In this document: positions 9,167 to 18,149 of the stretch, piece after piece | Position numbering within the stretch: the first letter of the stretch is position 1 | Layout: every line of letters starts with the position of its first letter | Assembly: GCA_024280885.1 (NCBI GenBank) | Contig: JAJRPF010000045.1 | Coordinates: 62,001 to 126,000, forward strand | DNA length: 64,000 nt | Direction of reading: 5' to 3' | Origin: Planctomycetota bacterium | GTDB lineage: Bacteria; Planctomycetota; JAJSAM01; JAJVHW01 | The notes under the pieces: model-generated | The model's database searches: none | Seen by the model: only the letters and a program-made list of their open reading frames with translations | What the model was told of the DNA's origin: nothing | Made by a program: the position numbers and the translations under genes

Positions 9167-9823
9167 TCAGTTGTCCATCGCCCAGCCGATATCGTCCCCA
9201 CCACCGGGCGCACCGTCAGGGCCCATGCTGAAGAGCTGGAAGCGTCTCGGTTCCAGCGGACCACCCTCCTTGCCGGAGATCTTGATGGGCACCTTGACCG
9301 TGGTGATGCCATCCGCGAGGACGTACGACTCAACCCTGGACACGTCGTTGTAGTCACGGTTTGAGAAGTACACGAACGGGTTGCCCCACGTATCGACGTA
9401 CTCGTACATGTCAGTCACGCGCAACTGACCGACCAATTCTAAGACGTGGTCGTCGTCAGTGTTCTGGATCGCATTGTCGCCGAGACCCTGCAGGTCCGGT
9501 GTGACACCACCCAGTTTGAACGAGATGTAGACCGTCTCGATCCCGATGTTGGTCTCGTTGGGAACGCCGACTTTCTCGCCGGGCTTCCCTTCGCCATCGG
9601 GCGACTTGAGATCGGCCGTGTACGTCGGAGGGTAGTAGCCGAGCGCCTTCTTGACCTCTTCGAGGGAGGTGGCGATGGCGTTCAGCCGTCGCTGCGTCAT
9701 CGACTTGTCCTTCGCCCGATTGGCGATCCGGATGAAGACCGTCCCGCCCGCTGCCAGCGCACCCAGGATGGTGAGCACCACAAGCAATTCGATCAGCGAG
9801 AAGCCCTGGTTCGTTCTGCGCAT
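9167..9823 (-). CDS. GspG-like major pseudopilin
   Basis: A 218-aa protein. MRRTNQG precedes FSLIELLVVLTILGALAAGG, the canonical GspG/type IV pilin N-terminus with Glu+5, followed by helix residues NRAKDKSMTQRRLNAI. The C-terminus has the pattern of GspG (DTWGNPFVYFSN, then MGPDGAPGGGDDIGWAMDN), including the acidic DD turn that binds calcium in the family. It is longer than a typical 140-aa GspG because of an insert after GYYPP. ATG 9823 with GGGGAG seven bases upstream is preferred over the ATG nine codons earlier. It would form the pseudopilus shaft. Confidence 0.88.
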   Translation of the reverse strand: MRRTNQGFSLIELLVVLTILGALAAGGTVFIRIANRAKDKSMTQRRLNAIATSLEEVKKALGYYPPTYTADLKSPDGEGKPGEKVGVPNETNIGIETVYISFKLGGVTPDLQGLGDNAIQNTDDDHVLELVGQLRVTDMYEYVDTWGNPFVYFSNRDYNDVSRVESYVLADGITTVKVPIKISGKEGGPLEPRRFQLFSMGPDGAPGGGDDIGWAMDN

Positions 9824-9946
9824 CGCTTTCTCCCCTGAACGGAGACGCATCGCCGCATCTCGTTCCTAGCCCTCATTTTCGAAGCCCCGTGGCTCGTGTC
9901 CGCGCGGCGGCATCCGGTGCCAGTCGACTGTTCCTGTCGACCACGC

Positions 9947-12697
9947 TCAGTCGACTGTTCTCAAGATTTCGACCCGATCGATATGCACCACAACTTGTGT
10001 GCCGCGATCGGCATCGACCTCGAAGCCGAGGATCACCTCGGAGTTTCGCGCCGCTGCGAGCTGAGAGATCTCCAGCTCCGGCCCGATCGGCTCATCGTCC
10101 AAGGAAATCTGCCATCTGCCGAGCCCCTGGTCCGTGCGGACCATTCGGATCGTGTGGAACGCGTTGTCCATGGGCCACATCAGGTCGGCGCCATCGACGC
10201 CGAGCTTGTCGGTTACCTGTAGCCCTCGCTTGCCACCGGTGCCGGACGTACTCCAGATCTCGACCGTGCCGTCGCGCGTGACGACGAGCGCGAGCTCGGC
10301 CCCGGCGTTACGGCGTCGGTTGCTACCGGACTCGGCGCCCGGATACTGAAGCGCACCCTTGTAGATGTGCATCACGAACTGCGTATCAGAGGTGGTGACA
10401 CGGACATCCGCCTCCCACTTGCGAATCTTCTTGGAGTCTTCTTTCCGCTCCACGTTCGTCAGAGCGGCACGGTCACCGGGAGGCGACGCCTTCATGCGAC
10501 CAGAGAAGGCCGCATAGTTCTCGCCCGTAACCGGGTCCAACTGCGCCGACACGCGGATACCGAGCGACTCGTCGCGCTCGACCCAGCCACCGAAGAGCTT
10601 CTGTCCGGTACGACGGAACTTGTCCTCCCAGATCCGCAACGCATCCCACTCGTCGATCTTCTTGCGCATCTCGCCGATGTAGGCCTTCGCCGACTCATCG
10701 ATCTCGGCGCGCTTTGCACGGTCGATGGTTTCGCGAACGGCGTCGATCTCGGCACGATTGAGGAAGAGCACGTACGCGAGGAGTCCAAGCGTACGGCCAT
10801 CGCGGCGCGCGAAGCCCGACGAGGGGTCCGTGGCCCCGGTCAGGGCCTCCAGTGCGCGCTCCTTGTTCGCGGCCTGCAAGAGCGCGACGCTGTGACGCCG
10901 CAGCAACTCGATGTTCTGCGGCTCCTTCTGCCGAGCGCGCTCGAGGTGGCGCAGCGCCACAGCGACATCAGGCTTCTCCTGGGCAGCCACGCTCAGGCCC
11001 GCGAGACGCAGGCCATCGACACACCCGGGAGCTGCCTTCACGAGCATGTCTGCCAGTTCCAGCGCTCGATCGGGGACGCCGGACGCGAGCTTGGCTGTGC
11101 CGAGTCGCAGGAGGACCCACGGATTGCTCGGATCGCGAACGAGCGCGGTCTCGAAGTAATCACCCGCCTCGGTGAACCGACCGCGGCGCTGGAGGACCTC
11201 GCCCAATCCGATCAACGGATCGACGAAGTTGAGTGCGTCCATCTCCAGGCACGTACGGAAGGCCTCCTCGGCCTCGTCGAGCTTATTCTGCGCCACGAGC
11301 GCCATTCCGAGGTTCGAGAGCGGTCGCGTGTGCGACTCGGGTGATACGGCAACCGCTGCGCGGAACGAGCGTTCGGCGGCGGCGTACTGACCGTTGTAGT
11401 AGTACGCGGCGCCCAGCGTGCTGTGGACGTCGGGGTCGCTCGCAGCGCCCTCGCCAGCGCGCTCGGCGATCACGAGCGCCTCGGCGAACTGCCCTTGGTT
11501 GATCAGGACACGGGCGTGTCCCTCGAGCGCGGCGGCCGTCTGCTCTCGCTTGCCGCCGCTGCCTTCGACGCGCTCGAATTCCACTCGTGCCGCATCCAAC
11601 TCGCCGGATGCGTAGAGGTTCTCGGCCAGACCCAGGCGGGCCGAGATGCTGCCGATGGCAACCGCGTCCTCCCAGTGCTTCCGCGCCGGGCCGTACGCGC
11701 CGAAGCGATCGAGTGCTCCAGCGAGGAGTTCGAGGACGGCGGAGTCGTTGGTACTCCCCCCCTTCGAGTAGCTCTCGTAGAGAGCCAACTCGCCCTCGGC
11801 GTCGAACGCCGCACGATAGTACGCGCCCAGTTGACGCACCAACGACAGGTCGGACTTGATCGCCAGCGCCTCTTCGCCCGTGCTGACGGCATAGCCCACC
11901 GCCTCCTGGCGGTAGGTCGGAACCAATTCGTTCACGACCCATTCGGCGAGGCTCATCAGCCCGCCGCGATCGGTGGCAGCGACGCGCTGGCGGATGCGGC
12001 GCTCCCAGTACTCCTTCTCGCACGTCTTCTCAAGATGGACCGTGGTGAAGCGTTCGCCGACGGACTCCGCGTTCAGCAGCCACGTCCCGAGGATCTTACC
12101 GGTCTTCTTGTTGAGTTCCTGGATCGTGGCCTCGACGTTCGGCCACGCGCGCAGGATCTCCCAGGTCGGTTCGCCCTTCAGCGCGCCAGTCGGCGTCAAG
12201 ATCACGGGGATCGTGGAGCCGTCGGAGCGCACCAGACGCGCCACCTTCTCTAGGTCGCGAACAGGCGCCTTCCGGAGCGGATCGCCGGGATCGACCGGCG
12301 GGGCGACGACGGACTCAGCGCCCGAGTCGGCGCCGTCGGCCTCGTCGTCGGACGGCGCGACCACCGGGATTCTGTCGCGCAACCCGGCCCAGTGTCCGGA
12401 ACCCGGGCGGGGGTAGGGCAGCAAGTGCACCCACATGGGCGGCAGAGGATCGGGGGCCTCCATCTTCGGCAAGTCCGGGCGACGCTCAAGACGGCGCTCG
12501 CGAATGATGGCCCGTCCGTCGCTTGGAAGTTTCGCCGGCAGTCCGGTTCGCGGGTCGTACTTGGCGTTGACACTCGACTGCACGTCGCTGCCATCGCGGA
12601 TGCTCGTTCCCACCTCGGCATAGAGGCCCTGGTTCGAGAAGACAATCAACGCGGCGGCGCCAGCCGCCACGACGAGGAGGATCTGTTCCTTCTTCAC
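9947..12697 (-). CDS. TPR-repeat membrane-anchored protein of the secretion locus
   Basis: A 916-aa protein. An N-terminal membrane anchor (ILLVVAAGAAALIVFSNQG) is followed by a Pro-rich linker (about 60-130), then at least eight TPR-like helical repeats (about 290-620; for example HSTLGAAYYYNGQYAAAERSFRAAV). The C-terminal 200 residues are predicted beta-rich, like DUF1080/LamG-type ligand-binding domains. It starts with GTG, overlaps the upstream gene's stop (GTGA) and has GAGGAG eight bases upstream. TPR proteins such as PilF or TadD assist secretin or pilus assembly; here the protein may be a periplasmic scaffold between the PilO-like and pseudopilin components (inference). Confidence 0.7.
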   Translation of the reverse strand: MKKEQILLVVAAGAAALIVFSNQGLYAEVGTSIRDGSDVQSSVNAKYDPRTGLPAKLPSDGRAIIRERRLERRPDLPKMEAPDPLPPMWVHLLPYPRPGSGHWAGLRDRIPVVAPSDDEADGADSGAESVVAPPVDPGDPLRKAPVRDLEKVARLVRSDGSTIPVILTPTGALKGEPTWEILRAWPNVEATIQELNKKTGKILGTWLLNAESVGERFTTVHLEKTCEKEYWERRIRQRVAATDRGGLMSLAEWVVNELVPTYRQEAVGYAVSTGEEALAIKSDLSLVRQLGAYYRAAFDAEGELALYESYSKGGSTNDSAVLELLAGALDRFGAYGPARKHWEDAVAIGSISARLGLAENLYASGELDAARVEFERVEGSGGKREQTAAALEGHARVLINQGQFAEALVIAERAGEGAASDPDVHSTLGAAYYYNGQYAAAERSFRAAVAVSPESHTRPLSNLGMALVAQNKLDEAEEAFRTCLEMDALNFVDPLIGLGEVLQRRGRFTEAGDYFETALVRDPSNPWVLLRLGTAKLASGVPDRALELADMLVKAAPGCVDGLRLAGLSVAAQEKPDVAVALRHLERARQKEPQNIELLRRHSVALLQAANKERALEALTGATDPSSGFARRDGRTLGLLAYVLFLNRAEIDAVRETIDRAKRAEIDESAKAYIGEMRKKIDEWDALRIWEDKFRRTGQKLFGGWVERDESLGIRVSAQLDPVTGENYAAFSGRMKASPPGDRAALTNVERKEDSKKIRKWEADVRVTTSDTQFVMHIYKGALQYPGAESGSNRRRNAGAELALVVTRDGTVEIWSTSGTGGKRGLQVTDKLGVDGADLMWPMDNAFHTIRMVRTDQGLGRWQISLDDEPIGPELEISQLAAARNSEVILGFEVDADRGTQVVVHIDRVEILRTVD

Positions 12698-13602
12698 TTT
12701 GCAGTCTCCTCGAGCGAGGTCGCCACTCCGATGTGGTGCAAACCGAGCAGGTGGAAAGTGACACGCACCTCGTCGGTGTCGGCCCGCTCGCGTTCTCCGC
12801 CCTGGACCGACTCGACAACCGTCATGCGGTGCACCGGATTGCTCGTGGAATTGAACGTGAGCAACAACTTCAGTATGGCGGCCGGATCACCGCGCACCGT
12901 CATGCGCACCGGGAACGAGACGACCTCAGACTCCATGCCCGCGTTCATCTTGCTGCGCCGATTGCGGACCGAGATATTGAGTTCCGAGAACGACTCGATC
13001 ACGCCTTCGCCGGACTCCACTCGGATCGGGACCGAGATGGCAAGCCCGCGCTTGATGATGTCCACCATGATCGCCAGGCCGTGGATGCCGACCGCGACTT
13101 CGCTGTCGGCGAACGAGTTCTTGATGCCGAGCGTCTCGTCGAGGTCGCGGCCGAGCTGCGCAGCCTGCGATGCGAGCACCGTGCGCGCCTCCTCCTTCAA
13201 CTGAAAGAGGCACGTCTGCGGCAGCGTCTCGTAGAGACCGACGTATTTGTCAACCTGGTCCGCCTTGCCGATGCTCGTCAGTAGCCAACTCACGCACTCG
13301 CGCACGTATTCGACACGATTGCTGCCGAGCGGAGCGACAGACGCCACCATCCGCGCCATGCTCTCGATCTGCTCCTGGCCCGCCTTCGCCGCGGCCTGCT
13401 GCTCGCGGATCGATGACGCGGACGGCGCCAGACCGTCAGCGAGTTGCTTCTCGAGTTGCGTTTTCCGCAACTGATTGTTGCGCTGTTGTATCTCGATATC
13501 GTCGTACAGGCTCGAGTGCACGCCCCATGAGATGAGGAGCACGATCGCGCCAATCGAGCACTGCACGATGAAGATCTTGTGCCGTTGCCAGAGTTCGTCC
13601 AT
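12694..13602 (-). CDS. PilO/GspM-like inner-membrane assembly protein
   Basis: A 302-aa protein with one N-terminal transmembrane helix (IFIVQCSIGAIVLLISWGVHSSL), a coiled coil (QQRNNQLRKTQLEKQLADG) and a C-terminal alpha/beta region (about 190-290). There the pattern MTVRGDPAAILKLLLTFNSTSN-PVHRMTVV matches PilO/GspM folds, where a ferredoxin-like domain dimerises. ATG 13602 is preceded by GGGAGG. Its position directly after the PilM/PilN fusion is the usual M-N-O order of type IV pilus operons. Sequence identity to known PilO is not obvious, so the call rests on topology, motif pattern and synteny. Confidence 0.7.
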   Translation of the reverse strand: MDELWQRHKIFIVQCSIGAIVLLISWGVHSSLYDDIEIQQRNNQLRKTQLEKQLADGLAPSASSIREQQAAAKAGQEQIESMARMVASVAPLGSNRVEYVRECVSWLLTSIGKADQVDKYVGLYETLPQTCLFQLKEEARTVLASQAAQLGRDLDETLGIKNSFADSEVAVGIHGLAIMVDIIKRGLAISVPIRVESGEGVIESFSELNISVRNRRSKMNAGMESEVVSFPVRMTVRGDPAAILKLLLTFNSTSNPVHRMTVVESVQGGERERADTDEVRVTFHLLGLHHIGVATSLEETAK

Positions 13603-13608
13603 CGCTGG

Positions 13609-15339
13609 CTAACCTCCCGATCCTGAGCCGGATTTCGCCAAAGCGGCGCGCTCGGCTTCCACCTGTTCCGGGAACTTTTCCTGCGTGATCGAGAACTCGA
13701 ATGTGGCCTTCCCGGCCTCGCGGATCTTGAGCCCGCCCATCTCGCCGTACGTCATGCCGCCGACCGCCTCGACCTCGCGCCGCGCCATCACGCCGAACTC
13801 AGAGTAGGCAGTCTGCGGCGGGCGCTCACCCGTTGACTGCACGGTTGCCACGAACTCGATCTCCGGGAAGAACTGCCGTTCGTTGTCGATCAAGCGTTCC
13901 TTCATCGAGGCCTTGATCTTGGAGATGTAGATCTCCTCGAAACCGCCGTCGTTCACGACGCGCTGGACGACAGCGAGCATGGTCTCGACCGCTGGCCCAA
14001 GCGCTACCATGCGCCGCAGCCGGAACTTCTCGTCGTTGATGACGACAACGCGTTCCTTGGCCGACTGGTACGCGTTCTTGTTCTCGTCGAACTGTCGCGC
14101 CTTCTCCGTGAGACTCGCCTTCTCGGCGTACGCGGCATCCTGTGCCGTACCGGCCATGAAGAAGGCCGCGACCACGCCGACCAGCACGATGGCCGCGGCA
14201 ATGATGATCGGCAGCGTCTCCTGCATGAACTGACGCTTCTTGCGGTCGGCCTCGGGCAAGATCTCGAGCCGGAACGACTCGGCGTCGGCCGCCATCTGGG
14301 CCAGTCCGAGCGTGACAGCGATGCCGCCCTGCTCCTGCTTCAGCGCCGCCTGCGCGTCGCTCGAGAGCGGTGAGAGATCGAGGTCATCGACCGGATCAAA
14401 CACCTCGACCGGCACGCCAAGGTTGCTCTCCAGGTACTCGGAGAGCCCGCGCAGACGAGCGCCAGCGCCCATGATCACCAGCCGATCCGGATCGCAATCC
14501 GGGACCTTCGACTGGGCCTTGGCGAACATGACCGAGGAGTTGAACGCGGAGACGAAGTGCCCGCCGACGCCCATCAGGTTGTTGGCCACCTTCTCCTCGC
14601 CGGAGTCGCGGTACTTCGCCTGGCCGCGCGGCGTGAGATTGCCCTTCGTGATTTTCAGCTTCTCGGCCGTCGCCCTATTCACACGCATGTTCTGCGCGAT
14701 CGCGTCGGTGAAGAGTTTGCTGCCGCCGGAGATGTTGCGGGCGAACACGAGCGCGCCATTGCGTGCGATCGCGAGATCGGTGTTCTCGTTGCCGATGTTC
14801 ATCATGACGACGGTCTCGTCGTGACGCAGTTGACCGTTCTCGTTGTAGGCCCAGTATGCGGCCACAGCCCGAGGGCAGCCACCGATGGCATCGAGGCCGG
14901 CGGCGCGCAGCGCTTCGAGACGCGGCTTCAGGTAACCGTTCTTCGCCAGCGCCACGAGCACAATCTCGTCACCACTCGTGGTGTCGTCGATGTCGAGCTT
15001 CGCGTAGGCCGCGGAGACGTCGCCTCCCGATTGCTCGGAGACCTCCTGGACCTCGAAGTTCATGAGCATCTCGAGGCGCCAGTCCGGAACCGGTGGCACC
15101 TGCGTGTAGCGCATGATCAAGTCGCGGCCGGACAAGCCGATCAGAGCCGGGCCCTTGACCCCCGCACTCTGCATTGCTGCACGGCCCTCTGCGACGCGTC
15201 GGCCATCGGGGGCCTCCTCGCCGTCGAAGGGCGCTGTCAGCGCCTTCTGCACCTGCCAGGTGCCATCCTTTTGTTTCTTGACCTGCACCACCCGGACTGT
15301 CCGGGAGCCGATCGAGACGCCAGTGCCAGACGCGGCCAT
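13609..15339 (-). CDS. PilM-PilN (GspL-like) fusion, pilus/secretion assembly platform
   Basis: A 576-aa protein. Residues 1-350 are an actin-like ATPase domain of the PilM type (GVSIGSRTVRVVQV at the start; LIGLSGRDLIMRYTQVPPV; NIGNENTDLAIARNG; LVIMGAGARLRGLSEYLE). A transmembrane helix at about 372-395 (IIIAAAIVLVGVVAAFFMAG) follows, then a coiled coil and a PilN-like periplasmic domain. This cytoplasmic-actin-plus-periplasmic layout is what GspL has in type II secretion. ATG 15339 has TAGGAGGAG upstream. In known systems it links the secretion ATPase to the pseudopilus. Neighbours on both sides are in the same operon. Confidence 0.85.
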   Translation of the reverse strand: MAASGTGVSIGSRTVRVVQVKKQKDGTWQVQKALTAPFDGEEAPDGRRVAEGRAAMQSAGVKGPALIGLSGRDLIMRYTQVPPVPDWRLEMLMNFEVQEVSEQSGGDVSAAYAKLDIDDTTSGDEIVLVALAKNGYLKPRLEALRAAGLDAIGGCPRAVAAYWAYNENGQLRHDETVVMMNIGNENTDLAIARNGALVFARNISGGSKLFTDAIAQNMRVNRATAEKLKITKGNLTPRGQAKYRDSGEEKVANNLMGVGGHFVSAFNSSVMFAKAQSKVPDCDPDRLVIMGAGARLRGLSEYLESNLGVPVEVFDPVDDLDLSPLSSDAQAALKQEQGGIAVTLGLAQMAADAESFRLEILPEADRKKRQFMQETLPIIIAAAIVLVGVVAAFFMAGTAQDAAYAEKASLTEKARQFDENKNAYQSAKERVVVINDEKFRLRRMVALGPAVETMLAVVQRVVNDGGFEEIYISKIKASMKERLIDNERQFFPEIEFVATVQSTGERPPQTAYSEFGVMARREVEAVGGMTYGEMGGLKIREAGKATFEFSITQEKFPEQVEAERAALAKSGSGSGG

Positions 15340-15347
15340 CGCTCCTC

Positions 15348-17768
15348 CTACTGTCCCAACTTCTTGAGTGCATCCTGAGCGGCGGTGGCCGCCTCGGTGC
15401 CGGGGAACCGAGCCATCACATCGGCGTAGAGCGCCTTTGCGAGACGTTTCCGCCCACCTTGATCGAAGTCCTGCGCCATCGCGAGATGCGGCCCCGCGGC
15501 CTTCTGCGCGATCTCCGACGCCCTCGCAGCGAGGACCTCGTCGATCTGGGCACGCACGAGATCGGCGTCGTTGAGTTCATATCTAGCGCTGAGTTCCAGC
15601 GCCTCGGCGCGAGCCGCCTTCAGCGCATCGTTCTCGCCGTACGCGATCGCGCCACTCGTGTTCGCCTTCAGGGCGGCGAGCCGTGCGGTGCCGTCGGCGC
15701 GCAGCGTCTCCGCCTGGCGGCGTGCCGAGTCCTGGTTGCTGTCGCCCTCGGCGAACTCGCTCGCGTACTCTTCGAAGAGCGCGATCGCCCGCCCCATGCG
15801 GCCCTGCGACTGCGCGGCCTCGGCCGCAGAACGCAACTGGTCGCGCTGCTCGTTCAACTGCGCCGTATCCGTATCCAGACGCAGCGCCAAGGTGCCGTCG
15901 GCGCTCCCGAGCGCGACACCGTGCTCGATCTGATCGTAGAGCAGAGCGAACCGGAACCCGGCTCCGTCAGCCCCTGAGACCTCGTAGCGCTTCATTCCGC
16001 CGATGCTGACGCGTGCGGCATCCGGCACGAAACGGGTCTGCGACTCGCGGAACGAGCGCGCGGACATCCAGACGCCGACCGTCTTGTCCATGACGGTCTC
16101 CGGGATCACGCCGACGAGCGCCGCGGTCACCGGCAGGTTCCCCTCGACGGCTACGTACCGGCCTTCTGACGGAGTGAACGTGACCTCGAATTCGGCCGAC
16201 TCGGATGTATACGGATCAAAGACCGAGCCCGCGACGCGGACGGCGCCACCCGACGATGCGACGGCCCGCACGGTGGCTGTCCCGGCACGCTCCGGGATCA
16301 CGGCGCGATCCGCACCGCCGCCGAGCGCGCCCCCCACGACGCGAAGGTCGGTGAGCAGGACATCTGTGCCGCGTGTGATGGTGATGGCGCCTTCGGACGA
16401 CGCGACGACCTCGAGACCGCCGTCGGAGGCCGTTCCGCCGCCCTTCGCACTCGCCGGTGCGAAGAAGATGTCGTCGAAGTCAGCCGAACCGGCGCCGGCA
16501 TTCACCATCTGTAGCCGCGCGCGCGTCGCGTTCTGCGGCGGCACGGCAGTCCCCGACGCCTCGGCCCAACTCGTCGCCGAGACCAGCCCGGTGGAGGAGA
16601 GACGGGTACCGACAGCGCCCTCGCCCGCGCCGATCCACAGGACGCGCACAGCGGCCTCGCCGCTGTTCTTGGTCCGCACCTGCGCACCGAACTCGTATGC
16701 CTGCCCCGGTCGCACGGTGAACTCGTTGCCACTCAGTTCGACGACCACGGCGCGTCCCGACGCCGTCTCGCGCGACACAGTGTAGTAGGACGAGCCCTGC
16801 GCGGCGTCGCCCGTGCCGAAACCACCGGTGCCCGGCGATCCCTGCGCAGCGTTCCAGCCCGGCGACAACTTCTCGAACGAGAAGTCCACGACCTGGTTCC
16901 CAGCGCGATTCTCGATCTTGGGAACCTGCTCCTTGAACATGTCGGGGTTCTCGATGAGCACGTAGCCGACGGCGGCGATCATCACGACCACGCCGACGAC
17001 CGCGACAGCCTGGCTGCGCCGCGCCTTCTGCACCCGCGACATATCCATCTCGGCGCGGAGCATGCCCCACTCCGAGCCCAGGTCGTCTACGGAGGCCATC
17101 GCCTTCTCGAAGTCGGAGATCGACGGGTCGACGAAGACCAGTCGCTGGTCACCGATCCCGAGCCGACCTCCGTGCTGGAGCGCGATCTCGCCCACGGGCT
17201 CGCCGTCGAGCATGGTGCCGTTCGTGCTGCCCAGGTCGCGGAGGACGTACGAACCACCCTCGCGCGTGATCTCGCAGTGATACCCGGAGACCGCCGCGCT
17301 CTCGACGACGACCGTATTCGAGGAGCGCCGCCCGAACGTGATCCGCGCCTTGTCGAGCGTGATCCGCTGCCCGTCGTTCGGCCCACCCGCGTAGACGAGG
17401 TACGACTGCCCGCCGGTCTTTGCCTTCCCCTTGGGCGCATCGTCGTCGAGTGAGATCTCCTCTTCGAGGTCGATCTCTTCGTCGTCGCGCTCTTTCCAGA
17501 CCAATTCGGTCTCACCGATCCGGATGGAGTCGCCGTGCGCCAGCCGATGCCGCTTCACGGTCTTCCCGTTCACACGCGTGCCGTTGGTGCTGCCCAGATC
17601 GGTCAGTTCGAAGCTCTTCGCGAGCTTCATGATCTGGAGATGACGCCGCGACGCTCCGATCTCGCTCTCCAGAGCGATATCGTTCTGATCCGTGCGTCCG
17701 ATCGAGCACGAGTCCTTCACCTCGACGGTGTGTTCCTGCCCGTCCAGCGTGTAGGTCAACTTCGGCAT
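15348..17768 (-). CDS. Membrane protein with two cytoplasmic FHA domains
   Basis: An 806-aa protein. FHA 1 (about residues 20-90) shows SIGRTDQND, ASRRHLQI and LGSTNGT. FHA 2 (about 143-212) shows ITFGRRSSNTV, SGYHCEI and LGSTNGT. An acidic linker lies between them. A transmembrane helix at 254-272 leads to an extracytoplasmic part with carbohydrate-binding-like beta segments and a helical C-terminus resembling TPR-type repeats. FHA domains bind phosphothreonine, so this protein could bring Ser/Thr kinase signalling to the secretion machine (inference). ATG 17768 has GGGAGG upstream; an ATG eight codons earlier is less likely. It is the first gene of the operon. Confidence 0.8.
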   Translation of the reverse strand: MPKLTYTLDGQEHTVEVKDSCSIGRTDQNDIALESEIGASRRHLQIMKLAKSFELTDLGSTNGTRVNGKTVKRHRLAHGDSIRIGETELVWKERDDEEIDLEEEISLDDDAPKGKAKTGGQSYLVYAGGPNDGQRITLDKARITFGRRSSNTVVVESAAVSGYHCEITREGGSYVLRDLGSTNGTMLDGEPVGEIALQHGGRLGIGDQRLVFVDPSISDFEKAMASVDDLGSEWGMLRAEMDMSRVQKARRSQAVAVVGVVVMIAAVGYVLIENPDMFKEQVPKIENRAGNQVVDFSFEKLSPGWNAAQGSPGTGGFGTGDAAQGSSYYTVSRETASGRAVVVELSGNEFTVRPGQAYEFGAQVRTKNSGEAAVRVLWIGAGEGAVGTRLSSTGLVSATSWAEASGTAVPPQNATRARLQMVNAGAGSADFDDIFFAPASAKGGGTASDGGLEVVASSEGAITITRGTDVLLTDLRVVGGALGGGADRAVIPERAGTATVRAVASSGGAVRVAGSVFDPYTSESAEFEVTFTPSEGRYVAVEGNLPVTAALVGVIPETVMDKTVGVWMSARSFRESQTRFVPDAARVSIGGMKRYEVSGADGAGFRFALLYDQIEHGVALGSADGTLALRLDTDTAQLNEQRDQLRSAAEAAQSQGRMGRAIALFEEYASEFAEGDSNQDSARRQAETLRADGTARLAALKANTSGAIAYGENDALKAARAEALELSARYELNDADLVRAQIDEVLAARASEIAQKAAGPHLAMAQDFDQGGRKRLAKALYADVMARFPGTEAATAAQDALKKLGQ

Positions 17769-18149
17769 CCGACGTCCTCCCGCCACCCGCAATCGCTCCG
17801 CGCAGTCAGCCGCGCGCGCAGTCCGACCTGCGCGGCGAGGCGTTGTTCACAGAGACCAAATTCCAAAATGAGTGCATCCCCATCTGCGACGCATCCCCAT
17901 CTGCGACGCATCATTGCGACGTGCCCATGCCGATGCGTCCGAACAGCAATCGCTACGACGCCAGGGCGCCGTCACGATCACTCTCACCTACACCTTCAGA
18001 ACGCAGGCACCACGCCCCACGTCGCGCGCAACTCAATTCGAGCCTGCGCGCCCCCGCGACACAACGCGATCCGTCCCTGGAGTGCATCCTTCCTGAGCGG
18101 GGAGTATAGAGACGGCGTTCCAGGCCGCCACAGCACAAAATCCCTCGGA
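17769..18149. promoter_or_regulatory. 381-base spacer upstream of the pseudopilin operon
   Basis: No gene seen. It must hold the promoter of the operon beginning with the FHA gene unless transcription reads through from the sigma-54 activator gene. I found no convincing GG-N10-GC sigma-54 site. A 17-bp unit (gcatccccatctgcgac) is repeated at 17874-17890 and 17891-17907, with a shortened third copy to 17920. Confidence 0.4.

Noticed and set aside
17769..18149. Sigma-54 promoter before the FHA gene
   Set aside because: The nearest matches have wrong spacing between the GG and GC elements (13 or 9 bases, not 10).
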